Assembly: GCA_031283915.1 (NCBI GenBank)
Contig: JAITAY010000273.1
Coordinates: 1-5,473 of the forward strand
DNA: 5,473 nucleotides
Reading direction: 5' to 3'
From: Tannerella sp.
GTDB taxonomy: Bacteria; Bacteroidota; Bacteroidia; Bacteroidales; Tannerellaceae
The position numbers and the translations under genes were made by a program. Positions 1 through 5,473 of this stretch are shown here, piece after piece. How positions within the stretch are numbered: position 1 is the stretch's first letter; each line of letters begins with the position of its first letter. Below the pieces are notes generated by a model, which saw only the letters and a program-made list of their open reading frames with translations, did not search any database and was not told where the DNA came from.

Positions 1-160
1 AATAATACGTTTATATCCTGTGAACTCGACATCTTAATCGCTTTTTATTCAAACGAATATTATACCTGTTTCGTATTTAAGAGTGGATATTTTTTTAATA
101 ATTAATTTGAGACTGAATACTTACAAAATATCTATATCCCAGCGTGTTGTATATTTTGAT
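1..160. other. AT-rich left flank, no firm gene
   Basis: This stretch up to the insertion-sequence end is very AT-rich and holds no gene I can support. Two weak possibilities are visible. On the minus strand an ATG at 32-30 opens a frame (MSSSQDINVL) that runs off the left edge, preceded by an A-rich leader and a near-consensus -7 sequence (TTCGTTTG, one mismatch to TAnnTTTG), so it may be the first codons of a gene pointing left. On the plus strand frame 1 is open from base 1 to a TAA at 103-105 (34 codons, rich in Phe, Tyr and Ile), which could be the tail of a gene entering from the left. They overlap, so at most one is likely to be real. Confidence 0.4.
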
Positions 161-180
161 GGTGATTTAAAAAGTATGCT
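161..180 (+). repeat. Left terminal inverted repeat of the IS1 element
   Basis: GGTGATTTAAAAAGTATGCT is a perfect 20-bp inverted match to 931-950. One further outer base pair (T160/A951) also matches, but the GGTGAT start typical of IS1 ends puts the boundary at 161. This is where the transposase is expected to bind and cut. Confidence 0.93.
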
Positions 181-225
181 GCCATAAAAGATTGACAATG
201 AGGAAAAGAGTTATATTTTTGTTGC

Positions 226-926
226 ATGAAAATAAAGATAGAACTTTATTGCCCTCATTGTCAAGGGGCGAAAATAAAGAAAAATGGCAAGAAATCATAC
301 GGAAAGCAAAATTATTTATGTAAAACATGTGGCCGGCAATTTATTGGCGATCATGCATTAGGTTATAAAGGTTGTCATTCATCAATGATAAAACGGATTG
401 TATTGATGAAGGTTCGCGGTATCGGAGTGAGAGATATATCAGTAATAGAGGGCATAAGTATTGTCAAGATATTATCGGTATTAGTCAAATCCGGTTATGT
501 AATCAAGCCTAAACGAGATTATTATAACTCTCTGGAGGGAGACGGGTTTTGGACTTATGTAGGAGAAAAGAAAAACAAAGTGTGGTTGATCTATGCATAT
601 GACAGGGAAAGTGGAGAAATTGTATCCTTTGTAAAGGGTAAACGGGACTTAAAAACAGCTGTAAAATTGCAAAAAAACTGCTTGCAGCAGGGATTAGTTA
701 CAATAGCATTTGTAACGATCATTGGGAGAGTTTTATTATTGCTTTTCTGTCGAACAATCACATAATCGGGAAAAGATATACCGTAGGTATTGAAGGGAAT
801 AATTGTAGATTAAGACCCCGTATCAGACATGCTTTTAGAAAAACCTGCTGTTTCTCTAAAATTATGCTCAATCACCTGAAAGCATTTAATTTGGCTTTCT
901 TTTATATTAATTTTGGTTATATATAA
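226..926 (+). CDS. IS1-family transposase (InsAB'-type), read across a -1 frameshift
   Basis: DDE transposase that moves the surrounding element. The first frame runs 226-765 (179 codons). The reading frame homologous to the IS1 C-terminus continues in the -1 frame to TAA 924-926. Joined at the A-run 671-677 they give about 233 residues, a normal IS1 transposase length. Seen in order: a zinc finger with C9-x2-C12 and C32-x2-C35; a helix-turn-helix-like stretch at about 60-90; first catalytic Asp D106 in LEGDGFWTYVG; then, after the shift, D165 in NDHWESF and E190 in VGIEGNN, with exactly 24 residues between them as in the D24E spacing of IS1; and a conserved tail (AFRKTCCFSK, LAFFYINFGY). The shift can be programmed, as in IS1, or a lost A in a homopolymer, which would make this a pseudogene. 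The unshifted 179-residue product keeps the DNA-binding part but lacks D165 and E190, so by analogy with InsA it could act as a repressor. The 226 start is the only ATG just before the zinc finger. Confidence 0.88.
672..690 (+). promoter_or_regulatory. Candidate -1 ribosomal frameshift site in the IS1 transposase
   Basis: In the first frame the codons are CAA AAA AAC, so bases 672-678 form the heptamer A AAA AAC in the correct phase for -1 tandem slippage. The same A6C motif is the known frameshift site of E. coli IS1. Directly behind it, CTGCT (678-682) and AGCAG (686-690) can pair around a 3-base loop. A stimulatory hairpin usually lies some bases further downstream, so its role is uncertain. 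The position is odd: here the shift falls within the DDE domain (codon about 150), not between the DNA-binding part and the catalytic part as in IS1. Confidence 0.6.
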
Positions 927-930
927 TTAT

Positions 931-950
931 AGCATACTTTTTAAATCACC
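931..950 (-). repeat. Right terminal inverted repeat of the IS1 element
   Basis: AGCATACTTTTTAAATCACC is the exact reverse complement of the left end at 161-180. It begins 5 bp after the transposase stop codon (924-926), the tight packing usual for IS1-type elements. Confidence 0.93.
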
Positions 951-1034
951 ACTAAAACTGACGGCAAGAATAAGAATTAGGCTAAAGCCCGTGCGAACCA
1001 CAGCTGGATGGCGGGTTTCATCATTCATTCATCC

Positions 1035-1796
1035 TTATTTAACGCGCTGTTGCCGTCGAAACTCGGCACAAATAATGGCAGTGGCGACCGCCACATTCAG
1101 CGATTCAGCGCTGGCGCTGGATGCCGGATAGGAAGGGATGCAAAGCCGTCTGTCGACAAGGGCTTCGACAGACGGACGGATGCCGTTTCCTTCGTTACCC
1201 ATGACAAGAATGCCGTTGGAGGAAAGGGTATGTTCATACATGCTATTGCCCTCTGTGAATGCACCGTAACGCGGAGTAGTCCGACCTTTCACTTTCAGGA
1301 ATATTTCGAGATCCGCATAATGTACGCTGATACGTGCCAGTGCACCCATGGTTGCCTGTACGGCCTTCGGCCCGAAAGCATCGGCGGTGTCCGGACTGCA
1401 AACAACGTGTTCGATGCCGAACCAGTCGGCCAACCGGAGGATCGTTCCCAGGTTGCCGGGGTCTTGCACGCCGTCGAGCGCCAGAACCAGCTGGTTTGCC
1501 GGATCAGCGTCTTCCAGGTTGGGAACCGGACGCTTGAAGACAGCCAGCACCTGTTGCGGCGATTTCAGCAAACTGACTTTCCGGATATCGCCCTCCGCCG
1601 CCACTTCCAGTTCCCTTGCCGGTAAATCGCCCTGCGTGGCCATCCACAACGGCTCGGCCAGCATCCATTCGCATTCGAGCGACCCGATGAGTTCGCCCAC
1701 CAGTTTATTACCTTCCGCCACAAAAAGTTGATCCCGGTCACGATTTTTTTTCATTTCCAGAGAGCGTACCCATTTTATTTTTGCCCTGCTTATCAT
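1035..1796 (-). CDS. TrmH/SpoU-family RNA 2'-O-ribose methyltransferase
   Basis: A SPOUT-class methyltransferase of 253 residues, the usual size for this family, using S-adenosylmethionine to methylate a ribose 2'-OH in rRNA or tRNA; which nucleotide cannot be told from sequence. Residues 1-100 fit the RNA-binding L30e-like substrate domain (start of the type MISRAKIKWVRSL, then FVAEGNKLV at 25-33). The knotted catalytic domain follows: motif 1 LDGVQDPGNLGTILRLADW at 107-125, with the conserved N115 and R121; motif 2 ILVMGNEGNGI at 196-206, with E202; motif 3 IPSYPASSASAESLNVAVA at 220-238, with SLN at 232-234. The loop between IP and SLN is a few residues longer than in RlmB/TrmH, which I recall as common in Bacteroidota members. 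The ATG at 1796-1794 is the natural start: the N-terminal motif begins right after it and a consensus -7 box lies about 20 bases upstream. It is divergent from tamL and points towards the IS1 element, whose end is 84 bp beyond the stop codon, so the gene is intact. Confidence 0.92.
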   Translation of the reverse strand: MISRAKIKWVRSLEMKKNRDRDQLFVAEGNKLVGELIGSLECEWMLAEPLWMATQGDLPARELEVAAEGDIRKVSLLKSPQQVLAVFKRPVPNLEDADPANQLVLALDGVQDPGNLGTILRLADWFGIEHVVCSPDTADAFGPKAVQATMGALARISVHYADLEIFLKVKGRTTPRYGAFTEGNSMYEHTLSSNGILVMGNEGNGIRPSVEALVDRRLCIPSYPASSASAESLNVAVATAIICAEFRRQQRVK

Positions 1797-1817
1797 ATTT
1801 TACCTGTTTCAGGAAGC

Positions 1818-1825
1818 CAAAAGTA
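1818..1825 (-). promoter_or_regulatory. Bacteroidota -7 promoter box for the methyltransferase gene
   Basis: Read on the minus strand this is TACTTTTG, a perfect match to the Bacteroidota sigma-ABfr -7 consensus TAnnTTTG, ending 21 bases before the ATG. I see no clear TTTG-type -33 box about 20 bases upstream. It lies back to back with the tamL -7 box, with only 21 bp between the two. Confidence 0.6.
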
Positions 1826-1846
1826 TGGGAAATAATTTATTTGGCG

Positions 1847-1854
1847 TATTTTTG
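1847..1854 (+). promoter_or_regulatory. Bacteroidota -7 promoter box for tamL
   Basis: TATTTTTG fits TAnnTTTG exactly and ends 20 bases before the GTG start of tamL, which implies a leader of roughly 14 bases. No clear -33 element is seen; the place where it should lie overlaps the -7 box of the divergent methyltransferase gene. Confidence 0.55.
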
Positions 1855-1866
1855 CAGACCGAAAAA

Positions 1867-1878
1867 ATGTTACAGTGA
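1867..1878 (+). other. Three-codon leader reading frame overlapping the tamL start
   Basis: The first ATG after the promoter opens only ATG TTA CAG TGA (Met-Leu-Gln-stop). Its stop TGA (1876-1878) overlaps the GTG start of tamL (1875-1877) in the sequence GTGA. This overlap could couple translation of tamL to the mini-cistron. Alternatively, it is chance, or one base is missing here: a single extra base between the ATG and the GTG would make the ATG the true tamL start. Confidence 0.35.
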
Positions 1879-4205
1879 AGAAAACAGTCCGTCTTTTGTG
1901 GTTCACGAGTTGGCTTGCGTGTATCCTTTCATGCCGTACGACGAAATTTGTAGGCGATAACGAATACCTGCTGGACAGGGTGTCGATCAGGGTGGACAGC
2001 AGCCGGGTCAAACCTGGCGACTTGAAACCCTATCTCCGGCAACAGCCGAATTTCAAGATTTTCGGCATCCTGAAATGGCCGTTATACGTGTACAACTGGT
2101 CGGGACGGAACGAAACAAGCCGGCTGAACAGGGAGCTTCGCCGGCTTGGGGAACCGCCTGAAATTGTGAACGACACGCTGACACGCCAGTCGATGACCGA
2201 ATTTAGACGGTATTTAGTCAACAAGGGCTACCTTCATGCCGAAGTTTCCGCGTCGATAGATACCGTCTCGCGAAAAAAGGCGACGGTAAGGTATCATGTC
2301 GTTCCGAACGAGCCTTACCGCATTCAACATTACCGGATACGCATCGACGACCCGCAGATCGACAGTATCATCCGCCTGGAAGCGCCGCACTCATCGTGGC
2401 TGTCTTCCCTTTTTCATTCGACGGAAGAATTTACGCCGCTTGTGCAAACGGGCGATCTGTTTGACCGCGACCTGCTGAACAAGGAACGACGGCGCATCAC
2501 GACGTTGCTGCGGCGCAGGGGATACTATGCCTTCAATCATGATGCGATTCGTTTCACGGCAGACACCGTCGAGGGGAACCGGGTCAATCTGGAAATGACG
2601 CTGAAGACCTTGCCGGCGGAAGACCCCGCGTCCGAACGGATGCATCGCCCCTATTACATTCACCGGGTGCGCATCATGACCGATTACGATCCCTTGAATT
2701 CGGAGAAGAACGTACCGAAAGATTCCGTGCAGAAACAGGATATCGGGATTTACTACGGGGAAAAGGGGCAGACCCTCCGTCCCAACGTTCTGCTGCACAA
2801 ATGCTACATCACGCCCGGTATGCTGTACAGCGAGCGGAACGTCGAACAAACCTACAATGCGCTCATGACGTTGCGCACGCTGCGTTACGTGAACATCCGC
2901 TATGATGAATTTGAAGAAAACGACACGTTGAAACTGAATTGCACCATCCTCACCACGCCGGAGAAAACACAGGGCGTCGGCGTCGAAGTGGAAGGCACCA
3001 ATTCATCCGGCGATTTCGGTTTTGCTTCCGGACTGAATTATCAGCACCGGAACCTGTTCAGAGGTTCGGAACTGTTCTCCGCCAAAATCCGCGGAGCTTA
3101 CGAGGCCATTTCGGAAACGAGAGGCTCGGGACGGGGCAACTACTGGGAATATTCCGGCGAAGCGTCCGTCCTGTTCCCTTCGTTCGTATTCCCGTTTATC
3201 AGCCTCGACCTCCGGCAGAAATTGCGTGCCACGACGGAGTTGAAACTGAGCTACGACCACCAGCAGCGGCCGGAATACCAGCGGGAAATCCTTTCGGGCG
3301 GCTGGAGCTACATCTGGCAGAACCGTGCCAGTTCCCTCGAACGGCATACGCTGAAACTGCTGGATGTGAACTATATTCACCTCCCTTACATCGACCATGC
3401 ATTCAAGGATTCGCTGCCCGGCCTGACCACACTTTACAATTACAACGACCGGTTTATCTTCGGTTCCGGCTATACGTATTCCTTCAACAATTACGACCCG
3501 CTGAAACGCGACCGCGATACGTATTCCTTCCGGCTTTCCGTTGAAATGGCCGGTAACCTGCTGTATGGACTGTCCAGCCTGTTCGGCGCAAACAGGGACA
3601 ACTACGGCCGCTACAAACTCTTCGGCCTCCATTATTCGCAATTCGTAAAGGGCGACATTGATTTTGCCCGGAGCATCATGATCGACGACCGCAACTCCCT
3701 TGCCGTGCACCTGGGCTGGGGGATCGGCTACCCGTACGGAAACGCGAAGGAACTGCCTTTCGAACGGCGTTACTTTGCCGGTGGCGCCAACAGCAACCGG
3801 GGATGGTCGGTTCGGTCGCTGGGGCCGGGCAGTATGCCGGTAACCGACCGGACAACGTTTGTCAATCAGGTGGGCGACATCCGCCTGGATGCCAATATCG
3901 AATACCGTTCGAAACTGTTCTGGAAATTTGAACTGGCGGCCTATGTGGACGGCGGGAATATCTGGACAGTCCGGACGTACGACTACCAGCCGAACGGGAA
4001 TTTCGACTTTACCCGTTTCTATAAAGAGATTGCCGTATCCTGCGGCCTGGGTCTCCGACTGGATTTTGATTATTTCCTCATCCGTCTCGACACGGGCATG
4101 AAAACCTACAATCCACAGGAAAAAGGCCGTCTGAAATGGGCAATCCTGTATCCGGGACGCCGTGACCAGTTCGCCTGGCATTTTGCCGTCGGCTATCCGT
4201 TTTGA
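1875..4205 (+). CDS. tamL: TamL: Omp85/BamA-family outer-membrane lipoprotein
   Basis: A 776-residue Omp85 (BamA/TamA) family protein. In Bacteroidota the lipid-anchored TamA relative is called TamL and is thought to work with TamB in outer-membrane assembly or lipid transport. A type II signal peptide is visible: MKKTVRLL, a hydrophobic stretch, then ILSC with the lipid-carrying Cys at 20, followed by RTTKFVGDNEYLLDRVSI, typical of this group. Residues about 27-366 form periplasmic POTRA repeats (for example FRRYLVNKGYLHAEV near 110-124 and RRITTLLRRRGYYAF near 206-220). From about residue 367 (GVGVEVEGTNSSGDFGFASG) to the end is the 16-strand barrel. It has the conserved Arg-Gly of barrel loop 6 in NSNRGWSVRSLGPG (R642-G643) and a C-terminal beta-signal ending in aromatic Phe (HFAVGYPF). 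GTG 1875 is taken as the start because no in-frame ATG precedes the signal peptide. TamB, often a neighbour or partner, is not in the window. It could be called BamA-like by automated tools, but the lipobox argues for TamL. Confidence 0.88.
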   Translation: MKKTVRLLWFTSWLACILSCRTTKFVGDNEYLLDRVSIRVDSSRVKPGDLKPYLRQQPNFKIFGILKWPLYVYNWSGRNETSRLNRELRRLGEPPEIVNDTLTRQSMTEFRRYLVNKGYLHAEVSASIDTVSRKKATVRYHVVPNEPYRIQHYRIRIDDPQIDSIIRLEAPHSSWLSSLFHSTEEFTPLVQTGDLFDRDLLNKERRRITTLLRRRGYYAFNHDAIRFTADTVEGNRVNLEMTLKTLPAEDPASERMHRPYYIHRVRIMTDYDPLNSEKNVPKDSVQKQDIGIYYGEKGQTLRPNVLLHKCYITPGMLYSERNVEQTYNALMTLRTLRYVNIRYDEFEENDTLKLNCTILTTPEKTQGVGVEVEGTNSSGDFGFASGLNYQHRNLFRGSELFSAKIRGAYEAISETRGSGRGNYWEYSGEASVLFPSFVFPFISLDLRQKLRATTELKLSYDHQQRPEYQREILSGGWSYIWQNRASSLERHTLKLLDVNYIHLPYIDHAFKDSLPGLTTLYNYNDRFIFGSGYTYSFNNYDPLKRDRDTYSFRLSVEMAGNLLYGLSSLFGANRDNYGRYKLFGLHYSQFVKGDIDFARSIMIDDRNSLAVHLGWGIGYPYGNAKELPFERRYFAGGANSNRGWSVRSLGPGSMPVTDRTTFVNQVGDIRLDANIEYRSKLFWKFELAAYVDGGNIWTVRTYDYQPNGNFDFTRFYKEIAVSCGLGLRLDFDYFLIRLDTGMKTYNPQEKGRLKWAILYPGRRDQFAWHFAVGYPF

Positions 4206-4361
4206 CACATTCGTTCGAAGTCGGCGAGAAAAAAACACCCATCCTTTTCGTGTCCCGGCATTGACAATTTGAATCCCTGAAACCCAGTGAATCATTGATT
4301 TTTTAATCTGCACATAGAAAAAAAATATCCGAAAACATTTCCGAAGGTACTTTTTTTGGGC

Positions 4362-4369
4362 TACTTTTG
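4362..4369 (+). promoter_or_regulatory. Bacteroidota -7 promoter box for the lipoprotein gene
   Basis: TACTTTTG is a perfect TAnnTTTG match, 29 bases before the ATG at 4399. At the proper distance upstream only a degenerate TTTC (about 4338-4341) is seen. The leader after it is AT-rich with no Shine-Dalgarno sequence, usual for the phylum. The 193-bp gap after tamL and this box indicate a separate transcript from tamL. Confidence 0.6.
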
Positions 4370-4398
4370 CACGTCGAACATATAACATATATATTATA

Positions 4399-5196
4399 AT
4401 GGGTAAATTCACTATTATTTTAAATGCCATCAGCCGCTATTTGGTAACGGCTTTTATACTTGGGCTTATGACAGGGTGTGAGGAGATCACGCCTGAAATT
4501 GAAGGAAAAATCAACATCGTCGACTCGCTGATAAGCATCGGCTTGAAAGGGTACGCCATTGATTCCGTGTACACGGAATTTGATTTCTATCAGGGAACAA
4601 ATGCACGAATTACAGGTTTTCGCAAAGGTATCATCCGTCAGGAAGACGGAGTCATTCAATCCATACAGTGGAGCAACACGTCGCCCACGGTAGAATATGG
4701 CGGAAGCTATATCAACTACTCCTACGAGGGGCTTCGAAGCGAAATCTGGTTGAATGCGCACGGTTTTGCAGATATTGTGACGAACAGAAACAGTGACGGC
4801 AGCCTCCAGTCCAGTCTGAAATACGTTTACGATGCGGCGGGGCGCCTGCAATACGTCTGCGTGGAACGACTCGGATTAGCACCCGTGTATGTGAGTTACG
4901 AATATAAGGACGACTCCATTTCGATTCTGGAAGAAAACATCGCCTACCAGATTCCCCTCTCCGTCCAAAAAGAAACTAATAAAAAACGGGATAACGTAGG
5001 ATATATATGCGATGTATTGAGGATCGGAGCTTCTCCGCTGACCAAAGCATACGTCATCATTCCAGACCTGTACTATCAGGGAATCTACGGGATGCCCGTC
5101 AAATACTTGCCGGCTGATTTGATTGAAAGCAGAGACCTCCCGAATGGCACTCAATCCATTACACGTGTGGGAAACAGTCAATTCTTTTACCGGTAA
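4399..5196 (+). CDS. Unrecognised lipoprotein with YD-repeat-like motifs, possibly DUF4595-like
   Basis: A 265-residue predicted outer-membrane or surface lipoprotein of unknown function. The N-terminus is a type II signal peptide: MGKF, a long hydrophobic segment (about 6-23), then LMTGC with the lipid-carrying Cys at 27. EE follows directly, and acidic residues just after this Cys are the kind of signal that sends Bacteroidota lipoproteins to the cell surface. The mature part is rich in Tyr and beta-type sequence. YVYDAAGRLQYV (142-153) looks like the YD/RHS repeat YDxxGRL, and looser relatives occur near 104-127 (INYSYEGLRSEIWL) and 163-176 (VYVSYEYKDDSI). This pattern resembles DUF4595-type lipoproteins of Bacteroidota, but I assign that only tentatively. 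No enzyme motif is seen. It follows tamL in the same direction but has its own promoter, and it is somewhat less GC-rich than tamL, so it may be a later accessory gene. Confidence 0.8.
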   Translation: MGKFTIILNAISRYLVTAFILGLMTGCEEITPEIEGKINIVDSLISIGLKGYAIDSVYTEFDFYQGTNARITGFRKGIIRQEDGVIQSIQWSNTSPTVEYGGSYINYSYEGLRSEIWLNAHGFADIVTNRNSDGSLQSSLKYVYDAAGRLQYVCVERLGLAPVYVSYEYKDDSISILEENIAYQIPLSVQKETNKKRDNVGYICDVLRIGASPLTKAYVIIPDLYYQGIYGMPVKYLPADLIESRDLPNGTQSITRVGNSQFFYR

Positions 5197-5210
5197 AAAG
5201 CAAGAAAGGT

Positions 5211-5237
5211 CATTTCCGGTCAAATGTTTTTATTTTT
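5211..5237 (+). terminator. Possible weak intrinsic terminator after the lipoprotein gene
   Basis: CATTT (5211-5215) and AAATG (5222-5226) can pair around a 6-base loop and are followed at once by TTTTTATTTTT. It begins 14 bases after the lipoprotein stop codon. The stem is only 5 bp and AU-rich, so the U-tract is the stronger part of the evidence. Confidence 0.4.
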
Positions 5238-5326
5238 CAGACACAATCGGCAAAGGAATTCGTAACTACTCAGGTACTATTCGTAATTTGAATATTTGCC
5301 AGACATTTCAAATCAAAGAAAACATC

Positions 5327-5344
5327 ATTCTCATTTTTGAGAGT
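5327..5344. other. Stem-loop between the lipoprotein gene and the IS630 transposase
   Basis: ATTCTCA (5327-5333) pairs with TGAGAGT (5338-5344) around a TTTT loop, with one G-U pair. It sits 9 bp beyond the stop of the minus-strand transposase. It could be part of the end of the insertion sequence or a weak transcription stop; no long T-run follows on either strand. Confidence 0.3.
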
Positions 5345-5345
5345 A

Positions 5346-5473
5346 GTGTTATGTCAAATGTCAAATAACGGATAAAGTCTTTTTAGTTTCACTCTTGCAT
5401 CTTCCGCAGTGAACTGCCAGTCAATTTTAGCATTCTTGTTATTTCCGGCTTTCTGCCATGCGCCAACCTCTGT
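5346..5473 (-). mobile_element. End of an IS630-family insertion sequence, continuing past the window
   Basis: The right edge carries the 3' end of an IS630-type transposase gene. IS630/Tc1 elements insert at TA, and a TA at 5344-5345 just outside GTGTTATGTC is a plausible junction. Since the other end of the element is outside the window, the inverted repeat cannot be checked and this boundary is a guess; the true end could lie further left. Confidence 0.5.
5354..5473 (-). CDS. IS630-family transposase, C-terminal 39 residues (partial)
   Basis: On the minus strand an open frame enters from the right edge and ends at TGA (5356-5354). It reads TEVGAWQKAGNNKNAKID, then WQFTAEDARVKLKRLYPLFDI. 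The run WQFT-x2-(D/E)AR-x-KLKRLYP is the characteristic tail of IS630-family DDE transposases common in Bacteroidota. The catalytic DDE residues and the start lie outside the window, so whether the gene is intact is unknown. It converges on the lipoprotein gene, with 157 bp between the stop codons. Confidence 0.75.
   Translation of the reverse strand, partial: TEVGAWQKAGNNKNAKIDWQFTAEDARVKLKRLYPLFDI

Larger units (their letters stand above)
161..950 (+). mobile_element. IS1-family insertion sequence, complete, 790 bp
   Basis: Both ends are seen: GGTGATTTAAAAAGTATGCT at 161-180 and its exact reverse complement at 931-950. The terminal GGTGAT is the same as the end of the classical E. coli IS1, and the 790-bp length is close to IS1's 768 bp. 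The only gene inside is an IS1-type transposase that nearly fills the element (226-926). IS1 elements normally duplicate 8-9 bp of target, but the bases next to the two ends (left attttgat, right actaaaac) are not alike, so no target duplication is visible. That suggests recombination or an adjacent deletion after insertion, or an old insertion that has drifted. The element is much more AT-rich than the genes to its right, as expected for a recently acquired element. Confidence 0.92.

Noticed and set aside
214..221. TATTTTTG as a promoter for the IS1 transposase
   Set aside because: It fits the -7 consensus but ends only 4 bases before the ATG, so transcription would start inside the coding sequence; T-rich sequence makes a chance match likely.
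984..1018. Hairpin AAGCCCG / CGGGTTT as a terminator for the methyltransferase
   Set aside because: The 7-bp stem needs a G-U pair that exists only on the plus strand; on the minus strand, where the gene is transcribed, it becomes an A-C mismatch, the loop is about 20 bases, and no T-run follows.
1008..1731. Open plus-strand frames opposite the RNA methyltransferase
   Set aside because: All three SPOUT motifs are on the minus strand; the plus-strand translations have no recognisable motif.
4206..4398. Gap between tamL and the lipoprotein gene as a site for a small gene or RNA
   Set aside because: Apart from the -7 box at 4362-4369, I see only a 4-5 bp stem (AATC-ATT-GATT near 4291-4301) before a T-run, too weak to call, and no plausible coding frame.
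3003..4430. Long open frame of 475 codons on the minus strand, opposite tamL
   Set aside because: It lies antisense to a clear Omp85 barrel, has no recognisable domain, and long antisense frames are common opposite GC-richer coding sequence.
5185..5198. Perfect palindrome TTTTACCGGTAAAA over the lipoprotein stop codon
   Set aside because: No T-tract follows the stem and the left half is coding, so I treat it as chance rather than a terminator or operator.
5123..5368. 81-codon plus-strand frame overlapping the lipoprotein end
   Set aside because: It starts inside the lipoprotein gene in another frame and runs through non-coding sequence into the IS630 transposase end, with no motif or start signal.

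Overview
The window looks like chromosomal DNA from a member of the Bacteroidales (phylum Bacteroidota). The evidence is a lipid-anchored Omp85 protein of the TamL type, found in this phylum; promoter -7 boxes that fit the Bacteroidota consensus TAnnTTTG; no Shine-Dalgarno sequences but A-rich leaders; and a lipoprotein with acidic residues directly after the lipid-carrying Cys. The genus cannot be fixed from the sequence alone. The core genes are moderately GC-rich, whereas the insertion sequence at the left is clearly AT-rich.

Layout. Positions 1-160 are an AT-rich flank without a firm gene. Positions 161-950 are a complete 790-bp IS1-family insertion sequence with perfect 20-bp inverted ends and one transposase, split over two frames by a -1 shift at an A-run that contains the IS1-type slippery heptamer A AAA AAC. 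No target duplication is visible around it. Then comes a conserved chromosomal block: a TrmH/SpoU-type RNA 2'-O-methyltransferase on the minus strand (1035-1796) and, divergent from it, tamL (1875-4205), an outer-membrane Omp85 lipoprotein. Their start codons are about 80 bp apart, and each has a -7 box in that gap (minus 1818-1825, plus 1847-1854). Downstream, with its own promoter, is an unrecognised surface-type lipoprotein (4399-5196) with YD-repeat-like motifs. At the right edge (5354-5473, minus strand) is the C-terminal end of an IS630-family transposase, cut by the window boundary.

How it fits together. The methyltransferase and TamL are housekeeping functions (RNA modification; outer-membrane biogenesis, usually with the inner-membrane partner TamB, which is not seen here). 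The lipoprotein has an independent promoter, so a link to TamL is only positional. The block lies between two unrelated insertion sequences. I found no convincing undescribed multi-gene system; the most interesting points are the position of the IS1 frameshift, the non-standard start of tamL with a three-codon leader reading frame, and the unassigned lipoprotein.
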